From DASZUK01 sp963745595 (GTDB lineage Bacteria; Actinomycetota; Acidimicrobiia; Acidimicrobiales; RAAP-2), in contig CAVUYB010000033.1 in the NCBI GenBank assembly GCA_963745595.1, forward strand, positions 1 to 64,000: a stretch of DNA of 64,000 bases, given 5' to 3'. Shown here piece by piece: positions 1 to 9,362 of the stretch. Made by a program: the position numbers and the translations under genes. The notes under the pieces are model-generated. The model had not been told where the DNA came from, ran no database searches, and saw only the letters and a program-made list of their open reading frames with translations. The stretch's first letter is position 1; every line of letters starts with the position of its first letter.

Positions 1-96
1 CGGTCTCCGGCTGCTCACCGGGCTCGGCGGCTGTAACGTCGGGAGGCTGCGGCCAGTCGGGACCCGATGGACCGACTGCTATCGTCGCGTGGTCTT

Positions 97-168
<72 letters not shown>

Positions 169-891
169 CTTCCTCCGGCGGTTTCCCTGGTCAGACCCTA
201 TGGAACTCGTGGGGTGGCCCTTCCGGCCCGTCGCCGTGGAAATCGCGGCGAACGGGTTTCGAGCACCGGCGCGGCGTAGTGGGCGTGGACGACCCACACT
301 TCCTCACCGAGGAGGGTGACATCCTCACCGAGGAGGGTGACATCGACTCGGCGATGCTGCGCTGGTTGCCACGCCCAAGAAGGAGTCCGGAATCCTCGCC
401 GACCTCGACGCCGCGATCAACGCTGTGCCGCAGGCGCCTGGACTGCACTCGAAGACCTCAGGGGTAACCGAAGGTGCTCCGGAAGATCGAGGAGGTCGAT
501 GTCCTCATGCAGCACCACATGTGGGATCCCGGACACTGGAGTGACGAGTCGGTCCTGACCGTGGCCTACTTCCCTCGGGCGGGGATGCCCCCGACGGGCA
601 CGATGTGTCGGCCAAGGGCTCGAACTGCACACGCCTGTTCGAGATGGCGACGACGCTCCTGGTCCCACTCCTGAGCAGTAACTAACCAGTCGAACGGTTG
701 GTGCGGGCCAGGAAGAATCTTGGTCGATCCTGGCTCGCACCCCGCTCGCTGTCTGCCGGCAAGGCTGAACCACCCCTGGGGAGGTTGGTGGGGAGGCAGG
801 GCGCCGACGGGCCCAGCCGAGCAGGTGATAGCTACACCGCCTGGTCCCGCGGTCTTCGGGCAATGGGGCGTCCTCCGGGTATCCTGTAGCT
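169..891. other. gene-free stretch with a 21-bp tandem duplication
   Basis: I find no gene I can support here. Short open frames exist on both strands, but none has convincing composition or a recognisable family. The only structure I see is a perfect two-copy tandem repeat of a 21-bp unit at 301-342 (unit begins TCCTCACCGAGGAGG). Stretches after about 350 and about 480 look mildly protein-like in changing frames, so this may be the remains of a decayed gene. Confidence 0.5.
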
Positions 892-1086
892 GTGCCCGCG
901 CAGCCCGTGATGACCGCAGAGGAGTGGTTCGAGGGGATGCGTCACGCCGCGCCCCCGACCGAGGATGACGTGACGATCCTGTGGGACGGGCGGCGCCTGG
1001 ATTCCAAAGAGGCAGTCATGGAGTGGCTCGCCGAGGTGGATGCCAAGCGAGCCGAGGAGGCTGCCGCCGCCGGTGACCACGCCTGA
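892..1086 (+). CDS. small acidic protein upstream of nucleotidyltransferase
   Basis: This 64-residue protein is not recognised. It starts at GTG 892 or, more likely, at ATG 910. It is acidic and apparently helical (TAEEWFEGM, then EAVMEWLAEVDAKRAEEAAA near the C-terminus), with no membrane segment. Its last codons overlap the likely GTG start (1073) of the following nucleotidyltransferase, which implies translational coupling. A short protein overlapping a nucleotidyltransferase start is a common layout for antitoxin/toxin-like or accessory pairs. That role is inference from context only. Confidence 0.55.
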   Translation: MPAQPVMTAEEWFEGMRHAAPPTEDDVTILWDGRRLDSKEAVMEWLAEVDAKRAEEAAAAGDHA

Positions 1087-1676
1087 CGGTCCACCGCACG
1101 ACCTGCCGCGTCTCATCGAAGTTCTGGACCGTCATGAGGTCGAATACCTCGTCGTGGGTGGGGCGGCTGCCTATGCTTATGGCGCTGAGCGTCGGACCGA
1201 GGACGCGGACTGCGTCGTCAACCGGGAGCGTGCCAACCTCGAACGGCTGGCCGCCGCCTTGCGGGAGCTGCACGCCCGCCTCCGAGTCGGCGGGATGACC
1301 GACGCCGAAGCCCGAGCCCTCCCGGTCCAGATCGACGCCACCTCGCTCGACCTGGCGGGCATGTCGACCTGGATGACCGACGCCGGCGGGTTCGACGTCC
1401 TCGCTGGCCTCGAGGCGGCCGACGGCCACCTGGTTCCTTACGACGAGCCTCGTGACCCGGTCGACGGTCGTCCAAGGCGACGGCTTCGTGATTCATGTCG
1501 CAGCGCTGGAGGACATCATCGTCGCCAAGGAGCGGGCGAACCGATCGAAGGACCATGACGTCCTCTCGGAGTTGCGGGCCCTGCGAGATCGCCAACCGCA
1601 GGATGAAGCGGGGCAGTCGGAGTCGAGCGCCAAGGAGAACGGCGCCGGGCCAGTGCGGAGGTGCTCCACCTCGTGA
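1073..1676 (+). CDS. nucleotidyltransferase-fold protein (DUF6036/AbiEii-like), frameshifted
   Basis: The N-terminal part reads LPRLIEVLDRHEVEYLVVGG followed by AAYAYGAERRTEDADCVV. This is the minimal nucleotidyltransferase signature: GG, then a DxD pair (DAD) that would bind metal. The reading frame breaks near 1435-1452. The expected continuation (LVTRSTVVQGDGFVIHVA, then LEDIIVAKERANRSKDHDV) is in the next frame and runs to 1676. The C-terminal half carries the LEDIIxxKxxANRxKD element typical of these proteins. The start at GTG 1073 overlaps the small upstream gene. Proteins of this fold transfer NMPs to proteins, RNA or antibiotics; the target here is unknown. The break may be a sequencing indel or a true pseudogene. 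Confidence 0.7.
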
Positions 1677-1706
1677 GAGCCCGTTGTGGCCTGCTCGCTT
1701 ACGCCG

Positions 1707-4155
1707 TTACTCCCTGGTGGGAACGGCCCCGACGATATCGGTCACGTCAGCCCCAAGGCCCGGCAGTGAACCCACGAAGCCGGCATCGCCGAAGGAGAAG
1801 GTGCCCCCGTCGGAGCCGATGAGCCAGTAGCCCGCTGTATCGGCCGTGGGGACGATACCGATGACTGGACGGGCGGGAGTCACCCCGAGCGCCGGCAGTG
1901 TACTGAAGGCCTTGGCATTCCCAAAGGCATAGACGGTGCCGTTTTGGGTGACGATCCAGTAGCCGGCTCCATTGGGCGTTCCCGCAATGGTCGAGACCGG
2001 CGAGAGCGCCCTCGTTGCCGAACCGAGCTGCTGAGCGGCTCCGAAGGCGTAGACCGTGCCGTTGGCGGCGACGAGCCAGTAACCGTTCCCCGAGGGCGTT
2101 GCCGCGATGCCGACGATGTTGCTTACGCTGATGCCGTCGCCAGGTAGCGAACCGAGGAACGGCGCGTTGCCGAAGGCATAGACACCACCGTCTCGACCCA
2201 CCATGAAGTACCCGCCGTTTGTTCCGGTGGGCACGATGCCGGTGATGGGTTGCGCCGGCTTGACCCCGATTCCGGGCAGCGAGCCCAGGAACGGAGCGTT
2301 CCCGAAGCTGAACACCCCGCCGTCGGCGCCCACCAAGAAGTACCCCTGGTTGTCGGAAGTGGGGACCATGCCGGCGATGTCGTTGACGGCGATCCCGAGG
2401 CCAGGAAGCGAGCCGTAGTAGCCGCCGGAGCTTCCGGTCGGGAGGACGAACACGCCACCGTCCGAGCCGACGAGGTCAAAGCCCGAGGCCGGAGGAGTTG
2501 GTGCTGGAACCGGCGCTGGGACGGGTGGTGCTGGCACGGGTGGTGCCGTGACCCGAAGTGACGAGGTAGCAGTCGACGAGGAGAAGTTGTTGCTGCCCCC
2601 GTAGCTTGCGGTCACTGTGTCCAGGCCAACCGGGGCCGTCGTGCTGGTGCACGAGCCCGACCCTGTCGTCAACGTGACCACACATACTGCGGTGCTCCCG
2701 ATCGAGACGCTGGCGGTACCGGCAGGTGTGCCCACGGATGACGTCACGGCAACGGCGTAGGTGACCGACGCTCCTTGCGGTGACGGAGGTGGGAGTGGTC
2801 GACACCGACGTCGCCGTGGCCGCCGTGCTGACGGTGAAGGTCTGAGGACTTCCCGCGGCTGTGCTGTAGTGGGCTCCGGCGGCGACGTGCGCGGCGAGCG
2901 AGCACGTTCCGGCGCCGACGTAGGAGACCGTGGCGCCGCTGACGGTGCAGACTCCGGGCGAGCTGGAGGTCACCGAAGTGGTCCCGTCGCCCGTGGTTGT
3001 CACCGTTGCCGCGAAGCTCCCACCGTACGTGGCGTCCGTCGGCAGGTCGTTGACCGTCGGCGGGCTCGGCGGCAGCCCGACCTTGAAGGACGGTCCTGAG
3101 ACGAAGGTCAAGTTGCCGAGATTGTCTGTCACCTGGATATGGGTCTGGTACGTCCCGTTGGCCAGACCGTTCGGCACGGTGCAGACCTCGTGGAAGTAGC
3201 CGTCGGTGGCGGTGCCCGAGACCTGGGTGGGCGTTGCGCAGGCGCCAAAGGGAAGCCCGCTACCGCCGGGGCCAGAGACCGCCACTGCGTTGTACGTCAG
3301 TGTGGCCCCATGGGTGACCTGCCACGAGATGGTCGTCGGTTGGCCGGCTGTCACCGTGCTGGGGGCGACGGACGATGTGACCACCACGGGGGGAGCCACC
3401 ACGGTGCTGTTCACCACGCTGAAGGACGGTCCTGAGACGAAGGTCAAGTTGCCGAGATTGTCTGTCACCTGGATATGGGTCTGGTATGTCCCGTTGGCCA
3501 GACCGTTCGGCACGGTGCAGACCTCGTGGAAGTAGCCGTCGGTGGCGGTGCCCGAGACCTGGGTGGGCGTTGCGCAGGCGCCAAAGGGAAGCCCGCTACC
3601 GCCGGGGCCAGAGACCGCCACTGCGTTGTACGTCAGTGTGGCCCCATGGGTGACCTGCCACGAGATGGTCGTCGGTTGGCCGGCTGTCACCGTGCTGGGG
3701 GCGACGGACGATGTGACCACCACGGGGGGAGCCACCACGGTGCTGTTCACCACGCTGAAGGACGGTCCTGAGACGAAGGTCAAGTTGCCGAGATTGTCTG
3801 TCACCTGGATATGGGTCTGGTATGTCCCGTTGGCCAGACCGTTCGGCACGGTGCAGACCTCGTGGAAGTAGCCGTCGGTGGCGGTGCCCGAGACCTGGGT
3901 GGGCGTTGCGCAGGCGCCAGAGGGAAGCCCGCCACCGCCGGGGCCAGAGACCGCCACTGCGTTGTACGTCAGTGTGGTCCCATGGGTGACCTGCCACGAG
4001 ATGGTCGTCGGTTGGCCGGCTGTCACCGTGCTGGGGGCGACGGACGATGTGACCACCACGGGGGGAGCCACCGGTGTGGCACCTGCAGAAACGGCCTCGG
4101 GGACGGTCATCCCGATGGTCACGAGGACGACCAGGGCTACGACTCTCGCACGCAC
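1707..4155 (-). CDS. secreted Ig-like/DGGVFxFG-repeat protein, frameshifted
   Basis: This is a large exported protein read right to left. It begins with a signal peptide (VRARVVALVVLVTIGM, then a VSAGA cleavage region). GTG 4155 is preferred over GTG 4173 because GAGGGAG sits just before it. Three nearly identical Ig-like modules of 112 residues follow, then two more bacterial Ig-like modules (CTVSGATVSYVGAGTC), a proline-rich hinge (PPVPAPPVPAPVPAP), and about six beta-propeller-like repeats of about 45 residues (DGGVFSFGNAPFLGSLPG type). The frame shifts once near 2785, and the downstream frame (VTYAVAVTSSVGTPAG) resumes the same module. It is probably a surface or extracellular binding protein. 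The ligand is unknown. Confidence 0.8.
3085..4071. repeat. three tandem 336-bp repeats inside a secreted-protein gene
   Basis: Units begin at 3085, 3421 and 3757, giving a period of exactly 336 bp (112 codons, in frame). Copies one and two are virtually identical at the DNA level, and copy three differs at only a few positions. Each encodes one Ig-like module. The near identity, including silent positions, indicates recent duplication or ongoing homogenisation. Confidence 0.92.
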
Positions 4156-4173
4156 TAGTACTCCCTCTGGCAC

Positions 4174-4905
4174 GCTAAGGCTCGGTGGTTAGTACAGCTA
4201 GCGTGGCCGACAGCGTGCCGCGTCGAACATGCCCACGCAAATACCAGCTCCGGGCCCGGCTGGAGCGAGGGTCCACCGCGCCGCCACTATCGAGAGGCAC
4301 CATTGGGACATGGCCCTCTTGGACTTTGACCGACCGGACAACATCGTCGACCCAGGCCCGATCGACGATGTTCTCGGTGATCGAGAAGCCAAGCTGGATC
4401 GCTCCCTCAGCCAGAGAGACGATCGCCCGATCTACGAAGCCATTTTCATCTACTGACCCGATCCCATCGCGACCTTGCCGTCGCCGTCGCCACTGCGGTC
4501 TGATCTTCGTTTCGGCGAGGCGATCTGGCAGGGCGCTGATGAGACCCGTCGATTCCCTGACAACGCCGCGGTCGGTGCGAGTCACGCACGTTCGATGTGA
4601 GCCCCGGCCTTATCGGCGAATCGGTCGATAAATCTGCTCACCGCTTAACGAGATCGGATCCAGCGGGAGCGCCTTCGGCAACCCACGGTTCCCGGTCCTC
4701 GTGCCAGACATTCGTGACCCCCGTTCACCGATCGTATGGCGGCCTCGACCGCCAATGTCTCATCGTTGTACTGCCGCTCCAACAGCGTCCATGACGGGTG
4801 AGGCTAGGCGATCATTTCCGATTGGAAACCCCCATTGGCCTTCCTCGTATCTCCGACGAGATCGTCGACTCTTACACGCGACCTGTAACTAAGCGAGGAG
4901 CGACG
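4174..4905. other. gene-poor intergenic stretch
   Basis: There is no supportable gene. A minus-strand frame at 4175-4585 has a stretch of ordinary-looking amino-acid composition (VDRAIVSLAEGAIQLGF) and could be a gene remnant. It has no recognisable family, no clear ribosome binding site, and abuts the start of the secreted protein. The composition is less GC-rich than the flagellar region. Confidence 0.4.
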
Positions 4906-5825
4906 ATGCAGCGGATGATATGGGGGGCGTCAACGCTGGCCGTGGTGGGGGCCCTGACCCTCGGCACGATGAGCTCGGTCCAGGCGGGGGCCAGCCAGCC
5001 CGGCGCCTCGCTTCGAGGGAAGGTGCTGTCGGTGTCGGACCTTCCGAGCTGGATGGAGTGTCGGCCACACATCGAAGGGCACAGCAACCGACCGGGGATG
5101 TTTCCACGCCTTCTCCATCAAGTCACCGGCCGGCACCAGGGCCAAAGTCGCCTTCACGGGAGCGTCTACAACCTTCCTGGGAGAGACGTTGGCCACGGGG
5201 CACATCGAGGTGACCAGGTGGACCGACCTGACCGATCAGCTGAAGGACTGCGAGCCGTTCACTTTCACCGCGAACAGGAAAGACCGCGAAAGTGTCCGTC
5301 GGGGCCATGTCGTTCCCCAAGGTCGGGAAGCAGTCGATGGCCTACGCGATGACGATCACCGTGACAACGCGCACGCTCGACGCCGACGTCGTCCTGTTCA
5401 AAGCCGGGAAGTACGTCGGACTCGTCGAGTACGGCGGACTCGGGACTCCCGACGCGACACAGGCCGAGAAGTTCGTCGACCTGGCTGTCGCCAAGGTGAA
5501 CGGGAGCCATGGCACGACGGTGACGACGACTCCTGCGGCCACCACGACTACTACGACTACTACGACGACTGTCCCGCCAACGACGACGACCTCCCCGCCA
5601 ACGACGGTGCCGCCACCCCCGACGACGGTGCCCCCGACGACCGCACCAGCTCCACCGCCGACCGCGGCAGCCTCGGCCTGTAGCCCCATCGACGACGAAG
5701 GCGGGTGCTACGAACCAGGCGAGTACTGCCGTAACGCCACACATGGGGTCGCCGGAACGGCTGGCGACGGCGAAGCGATCGCCTGTGAAGACAACGATGG
5801 TTGGCGCTGGGAGCCGACCTCGTAG
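4906..5825 (+). CDS. secreted lipoprotein-like protein with Thr/Pro stalk, two frameshifts
   Basis: ATG 4906 follows a GAGGAG site at 4895-4900. A signal peptide (MQRMIWGASTLAVVGALTLG) precedes a domain of about 170 residues that can be read only across three frames. It shifts near 5048 (to AGWSVGHTSKGTATDRGCF) and near 5290 (to VSVGAMSFPKVGKQSMAYAM). The domain is followed by a low-complexity Thr/Pro stalk (about 5530-5660) and a Cys-rich C-terminus (CYEPGEYCRN, AGDGEAIACEDNDGWRWEP) seen in secreted actinobacterial proteins. The stalk suggests a surface-exposed, possibly glycosylated protein. The function is unknown. Each frame resumes coherent protein, so the breaks may be sequence errors. 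Confidence 0.65.
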
Positions 5826-5866
5826 GGGCTGTCCGGCGATCGAGGAGGTTGGTCCCCTTGATGCTT

Positions 5867-6124
5867 TTAGCGGGCGTTTGCCGCAAGCGTCAGGCGATGG
5901 AGGAGATCCTCGATCACCGAGAGGCTGGGGTATGCCCGAACCAGTGGGGCGAGGGTGGTTGACGTGGCTGTGGCCGGCGCCATGAGAAGTTCGACGCCCA
6001 CCGGTTCGCCGGTGTTGTCGAGATCGACGGCCAAAGAGTCACCGAACTGCTCGGTCGCCGCGACGGTGGCATCGGCCAGCTTCACGTACGTGGCGTCCGC
6101 CTCCGGGTCGTACGTCACGAGCAC
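5867..6124 (-). CDS. DUF2283 family protein
   Basis: This 85-residue protein has the DUF2283 pattern: YDPEADATYVKLADATV near the N-terminus, then a short beta segment ending AVDLDNTGEPVGVELL. Family members are small, partly secreted or cytosolic proteins of unknown function. They are very often paired with a DUF4258 protein, as here: the DUF4258 gene lies just upstream on the same strand, nine bases away. The pair behaves in genomes like a toxin-antitoxin-type module, but no activity is established for it. Here the C-terminus has an added helical tail (LSVIEDLLHRLTLAANAR). Confidence 0.85.
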   Translation of the reverse strand: MLVTYDPEADATYVKLADATVAATEQFGDSLAVDLDNTGEPVGVELLMAPATATSTTLAPLVRAYPSLSVIEDLLHRLTLAANAR

Positions 6125-6133
6125 ACCTACAGG

Positions 6134-6376
6134 CTATCGGCAGGGTGGTCGACCGCGCTCGGCCACCGTCACGACGAGTGCGGAATCGCTGTCGGCGACA
6201 ACGACGACGAAGAGCTGGCGGCCGGCTGGGGTGCGACCGATGACTACTGTCCGGGTCGGTTCGTCGGCGGACGGGTGTCGATCCTCGGGGTCGGAGAGGA
6301 CCTCGGCTACTTCAGCGGCGTCGACGGCCCGCTCCCGCATCCGCTCAGCGGCGTGCTCACTGAACCGGAGCTCCAC
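6134..6376 (-). CDS. DUF4258 family protein
   Basis: This 80-residue protein has the DUF4258 layout. It begins RFSEHAAERMRERAVDAAEV, in which the HAxxRMxxR helix is the family hallmark. It continues with EVLSDPEDRHPSADEPTRTV and ends in a beta-rich part (RQLFVVVVADSDSALVVTVA). It resembles RelE/BrnT-like small folds and is the upstream partner of the DUF2283 gene. A role as a toxin-like or RNA-binding partner is inferred from this association, not demonstrated. Confidence 0.85.
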   Translation of the reverse strand: MELRFSEHAAERMRERAVDAAEVAEVLSDPEDRHPSADEPTRTVVIGRTPAGRQLFVVVVADSDSALVVTVAERGRPPCR

Positions 6377-6462
6377 TCCAGCGGACGGTAGGGGCTGGTT
6401 GTGACGAGACGCCGAGCGTTGTCCGCTGGTTCGGGCAACCGGCCGGCTCGGCGGGTCTTGGA

Positions 6463-8598
6463 TCAGTCGGACGAGACGCCGACGATCGGCGCGACCAGCC
6501 GGGCTGGGCCGGTCGAGCCCAAGTAGGCGGCGTCGCCGTAGGCGTAGACCGAGCCGCCGGCCCCGGCGATCCAGTAACCGCCACCGTCGGGGGTCGGGCT
6601 CAGGCCGACGACCGGCGGCTGGCCGGTGATGCCCTGGCCGGGGACCGATCCGAGGTACCCGGCATTGCCGAACGAGAACAGGCCACCGTCGGCCGCGACG
6701 AGCCAGTACCCGGTCCCGCTCGGCGTCGGCGCCATGCCGACGATCGGCTGGTTCAACGGCTTCCCGCCCATCGACCCGTAGAACACGGCGTCGCCGAACG
6801 CGAAGATCCCGCCGTCGGCCGCGACGAGCCAGTAGCCCTTGCCGTCCGCGGTCGGCGCGATGCTCACGATCGGTTGGTTCAGCGGTTTGCCGCCCATCGA
6901 CCCGTAGAAGGTCGCGTCACCGAACGCGAAGACGCCGCCGTCCGACGCGACCTGCCAGTAGCCCTTGCCGTCGAGCGTCGGCGCGGCACCGACGATCGGT
7001 TTGTTCAGCGGCTTCCCGCCCATCGACCCGTAGAACTGGGCATCCCCGAAGCTGAAGACGCCGCCGTCGGACGCGACCTCCCAGTAACCGCCGCCGTTCG
7101 GGGCAACGGCCAATCCGACGACCGGCTTGTTGAGCGGCTTGCCGCCCATCGACCCGTAGAACTGGGCGGTCCCGAACGCGAAGACCCCGCCGTCGCCAGC
7201 GGCCAGGAGGACGCCCTGGTTCGATGCGGGTGGCAGGACCATCTGCTCGATCAGCGACTGCAGGCCGGGGGATGTCCCCTTGGTCGAGGTCACCGCGCTA
7301 CCGGCCGCCCAGCATGATGCCCCCTTCACACACGAGACCGTGTCGAGGATGCTGAGGACGGTCACGTTCGGGCTCGGCTGGATCGACCACGCGGACCCGT
7401 TCCAGCTCTCGATGAAGCCCTTCGGCATGAACCCGCCGCCTGTCCCTGTGCCGCCACCGGCGCCTGTCCCTGTGCCTGTCCCTGTGTGGTGGCCTGTGCC
7501 GTTTGTCCCACCTTCGCCCGGGCCCACACTTCCGGACCCGACGGCCCAGCACCGTGTCGCGGACAGGCACGTGACGTCACCGAGAAGGGCCCCGCCGGCG
7601 CCGGCCGGTGGCGCGGTGGCGACGACCGACCACGACGAGCCGTTCCAACGCTCCGCCAGCGTGGTCCCGGCCTTGCCCGAGCTGTTCGTCGACGAACCGG
7701 CCGCCCAGCAGTCCGTGCCGGTCACGCAGGTGACGCTGCTCAGGTAGCTGCCACCCGGCGCGGCCGCCTGGTAGCTCGGGACGATCGACCACGTCGACCC
7801 GTTCCAGTGCTCGATCAGCCCTTGGTCACCCTGACCGCCGGGGAAGATCGGCAGGAATGTCGACTTCTCCTGGTTCGGCCCCGCACTGCCGACGGCCCAG
7901 CAGTCGGTGGGGCCGTTGCAGTCGACGGCGACGAGCTCGTCGTAGGCCTGGCCGGAAGGGGTGGCCGGCTCGATCGACCACGCCGAGCCGTTCCAGTGCT
8001 CGACCAACAGGGTCGACTCGTTGCCGCCGGTTGCTGTCGTCGTGTACCCGACCGCCCAACAGTCCGACGTTGTCACGCACGTCACCCCCTGGAGCAGGGC
8101 ACCCGACGCCCCGGGCGGGTTCGGGGTCGAGACGATCGACCAGGCCGTCCCGTTCCAGTGCGCGGCCAACGTCCCGGTCGGTTGGCCGCCCTGGCCGGCC
8201 AGCATCGTGCCGACGGCCCAGCAGTCGGCGATGCTGACGCACGTCACGCCGAAGAACCCGCCGTGGACGGCTGGGTTCGCCGGAACGGCCGACAGCGACC
8301 ACGTCGCGCCGTTCCACTGCTCGATCAACGGCGTGAACTGCGCATCCGGGTTTGTGCCGAGTCCTGTCACCGTCGTGCCGACGGTCCAGCATTCGACCGC
8401 GTTCGCGCACGTGCTCCCGAGGACGATGTCGTCGGGCTCGCCGCTGCTCGGGCTCGTGACGATGTTCCAGCCCGACGGGCCCGGTACCGTCGCCGCGGTC
8501 GCGGCCTCGGAGGGGGCGACCAACGCGGTCAGCGGTACGAGGACCGCGCTTGCCGCCAGGGCCAGCCGTCGCCAACCGCTCCGGCGGGCGATCACCAT
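6463..8598 (-). CDS. secreted beta-propeller-like repeat protein
   Basis: This is a 711-residue exported protein. ATG 8598 is chosen because it begins a proper signal peptide (MVIARRSGWRRLALAASAVL). Open frame further upstream would add a basic, non-signal extension and overlap the promoter of the divergent gene. The N-terminal half has about seven repeats of about 65 residues with paired motifs xCWAVG and xxWNGxxWS. The C-terminal half has six repeats of about 44 residues (GYWxVAxDGGVFxFGDAxFYGSMGG). A short Gly/Thr-rich linker (about 7430-7500) separates them. It is likely an extracellular protein of the Acidimicrobiia type. No enzymatic motif is visible and the ligand is unknown. Confidence 0.85.
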   Translation of the reverse strand: MVIARRSGWRRLALAASAVLVPLTALVAPSEAATAATVPGPSGWNIVTSPSSGEPDDIVLGSTCANAVECWTVGTTVTGLGTNPDAQFTPLIEQWNGATWSLSAVPANPAVHGGFFGVTCVSIADCWAVGTMLAGQGGQPTGTLAAHWNGTAWSIVSTPNPPGASGALLQGVTCVTTSDCWAVGYTTTATGGNESTLLVEHWNGSAWSIEPATPSGQAYDELVAVDCNGPTDCWAVGSAGPNQEKSTFLPIFPGGQGDQGLIEHWNGSTWSIVPSYQAAAPGGSYLSSVTCVTGTDCWAAGSSTNSSGKAGTTLAERWNGSSWSVVATAPPAGAGGALLGDVTCLSATRCWAVGSGSVGPGEGGTNGTGHHTGTGTGTGAGGGTGTGGGFMPKGFIESWNGSAWSIQPSPNVTVLSILDTVSCVKGASCWAAGSAVTSTKGTSPGLQSLIEQMVLPPASNQGVLLAAGDGGVFAFGTAQFYGSMGGKPLNKPVVGLAVAPNGGGYWEVASDGGVFSFGDAQFYGSMGGKPLNKPIVGAAPTLDGKGYWQVASDGGVFAFGDATFYGSMGGKPLNQPIVSIAPTADGKGYWLVAADGGIFAFGDAVFYGSMGGKPLNQPIVGMAPTPSGTGYWLVAADGGLFSFGNAGYLGSVPGQGITGQPPVVGLSPTPDGGGYWIAGAGGSVYAYGDAAYLGSTGPARLVAPIVGVSSD

Positions 8599-8842
8599 GC
8601 GCCCCCGCCGCGGGTCGCTGCGTTCGTCGGCACGCACCGATGCTCGCGCCCGGCGACCCCCGTCCGGCGTGGAGAACGGGGTTTTCCAATCCCGGCCGGC
8701 TATGGGCAACCGCGTCGCCACCACGCGGAAACCAGACTCCGCGCTTTCGACGAGGACCGGCCGGCGGAACGCCTCCCGGTCGTCCCCGGCGACCCGCGGC
8801 AATGGGGCGGACTTGGCCGATCGACGTCCGTATCCTGGGCCC

Positions 8843-9352
8843 ATGTACCGCTGCGGTGAGTGCGAGTTCGCCTACGACCTCGACCGGTACGGATCGTCCG
8901 GCGAGGCGATCTCCGGTGGTACCGACGAGATCGCCCGACTCCTCGGTGGTCATGACCGGCCGGCCGACGACGTCGTCCGCCGTCGACCGGCTCCGGACGT
9001 CTGGTCCGTCCTCGAGTACGGCTGCCACGTCCGCGACGTGCTGCTCGTCCAACGGGAGCGCGTGCTGCTGGCCCGGCGCGTCGACTGCCCGTCGTTGCCG
9101 CCGATGGGTCGCGACGAGCGAGTCGGGCACGACGGCTATGCCGAGCAGTTGCCGGTCGACGTCGCCCGTCAGCTCATCGACGCGGCCGGACTGTTCGTCA
9201 ACGTCTTGGACCGGCTCGCCCCGGACGACTGGGATCGCACGGTCGTTTACAACTTCCCGGAGCCGACGGAGCGGTCACTGCGCTGGGTGGCCGTCCATAC
9301 CGAGCACGAGGTGCGGCACCACCGGCTCGACGTCCGGCGTCAGCTTCCTTAA
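8843..9352 (+). CDS. DinB-superfamily protein with N-terminal CxxC
   Basis: This 169-residue protein opens with a zinc-ribbon-like knuckle (MYRCGECEFAYD). A four-helix DinB/maleylpyruvate-isomerase-like domain follows. The expected histidine ligands are present: one in VLEYGCHVRDVLL, and a pair in HTEHEVRHH near the C-terminus. DinB-fold enzymes in actinobacteria often use mycothiol for isomerisation or detoxification, or act in damage response. The substrate here is not determined. The gene is divergent from the secreted repeat protein, and start codon 8843 lies near its promoter. Confidence 0.85.
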   Translation: MYRCGECEFAYDLDRYGSSGEAISGGTDEIARLLGGHDRPADDVVRRRPAPDVWSVLEYGCHVRDVLLVQRERVLLARRVDCPSLPPMGRDERVGHDGYAEQLPVDVARQLIDAAGLFVNVLDRLAPDDWDRTVVYNFPEPTERSLRWVAVHTEHEVRHHRLDVRRQLP

Positions 9353-9362
9353 CTCCTGGGGC

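Noticed and set aside
3085..4071. CRISPR-like repeat array
   Set aside because: The repeats are 336 bp, contiguous and in frame with no spacers, so they are protein-module duplications. None of the 15-, 17-, 21- or 27-bp repeats has spacers either.
4175..4585. 136-residue minus-strand open frame
   Set aside because: Part of it looks protein-like, but it has no family, no ribosome site and an Arg-rich N-terminal half. I cannot support it as a gene.
7486..8859. 457-residue plus-strand open frame
   Set aside because: It is antisense to the secreted repeat protein, has no family features, and overlaps the start of the DinB-fold gene in another frame.
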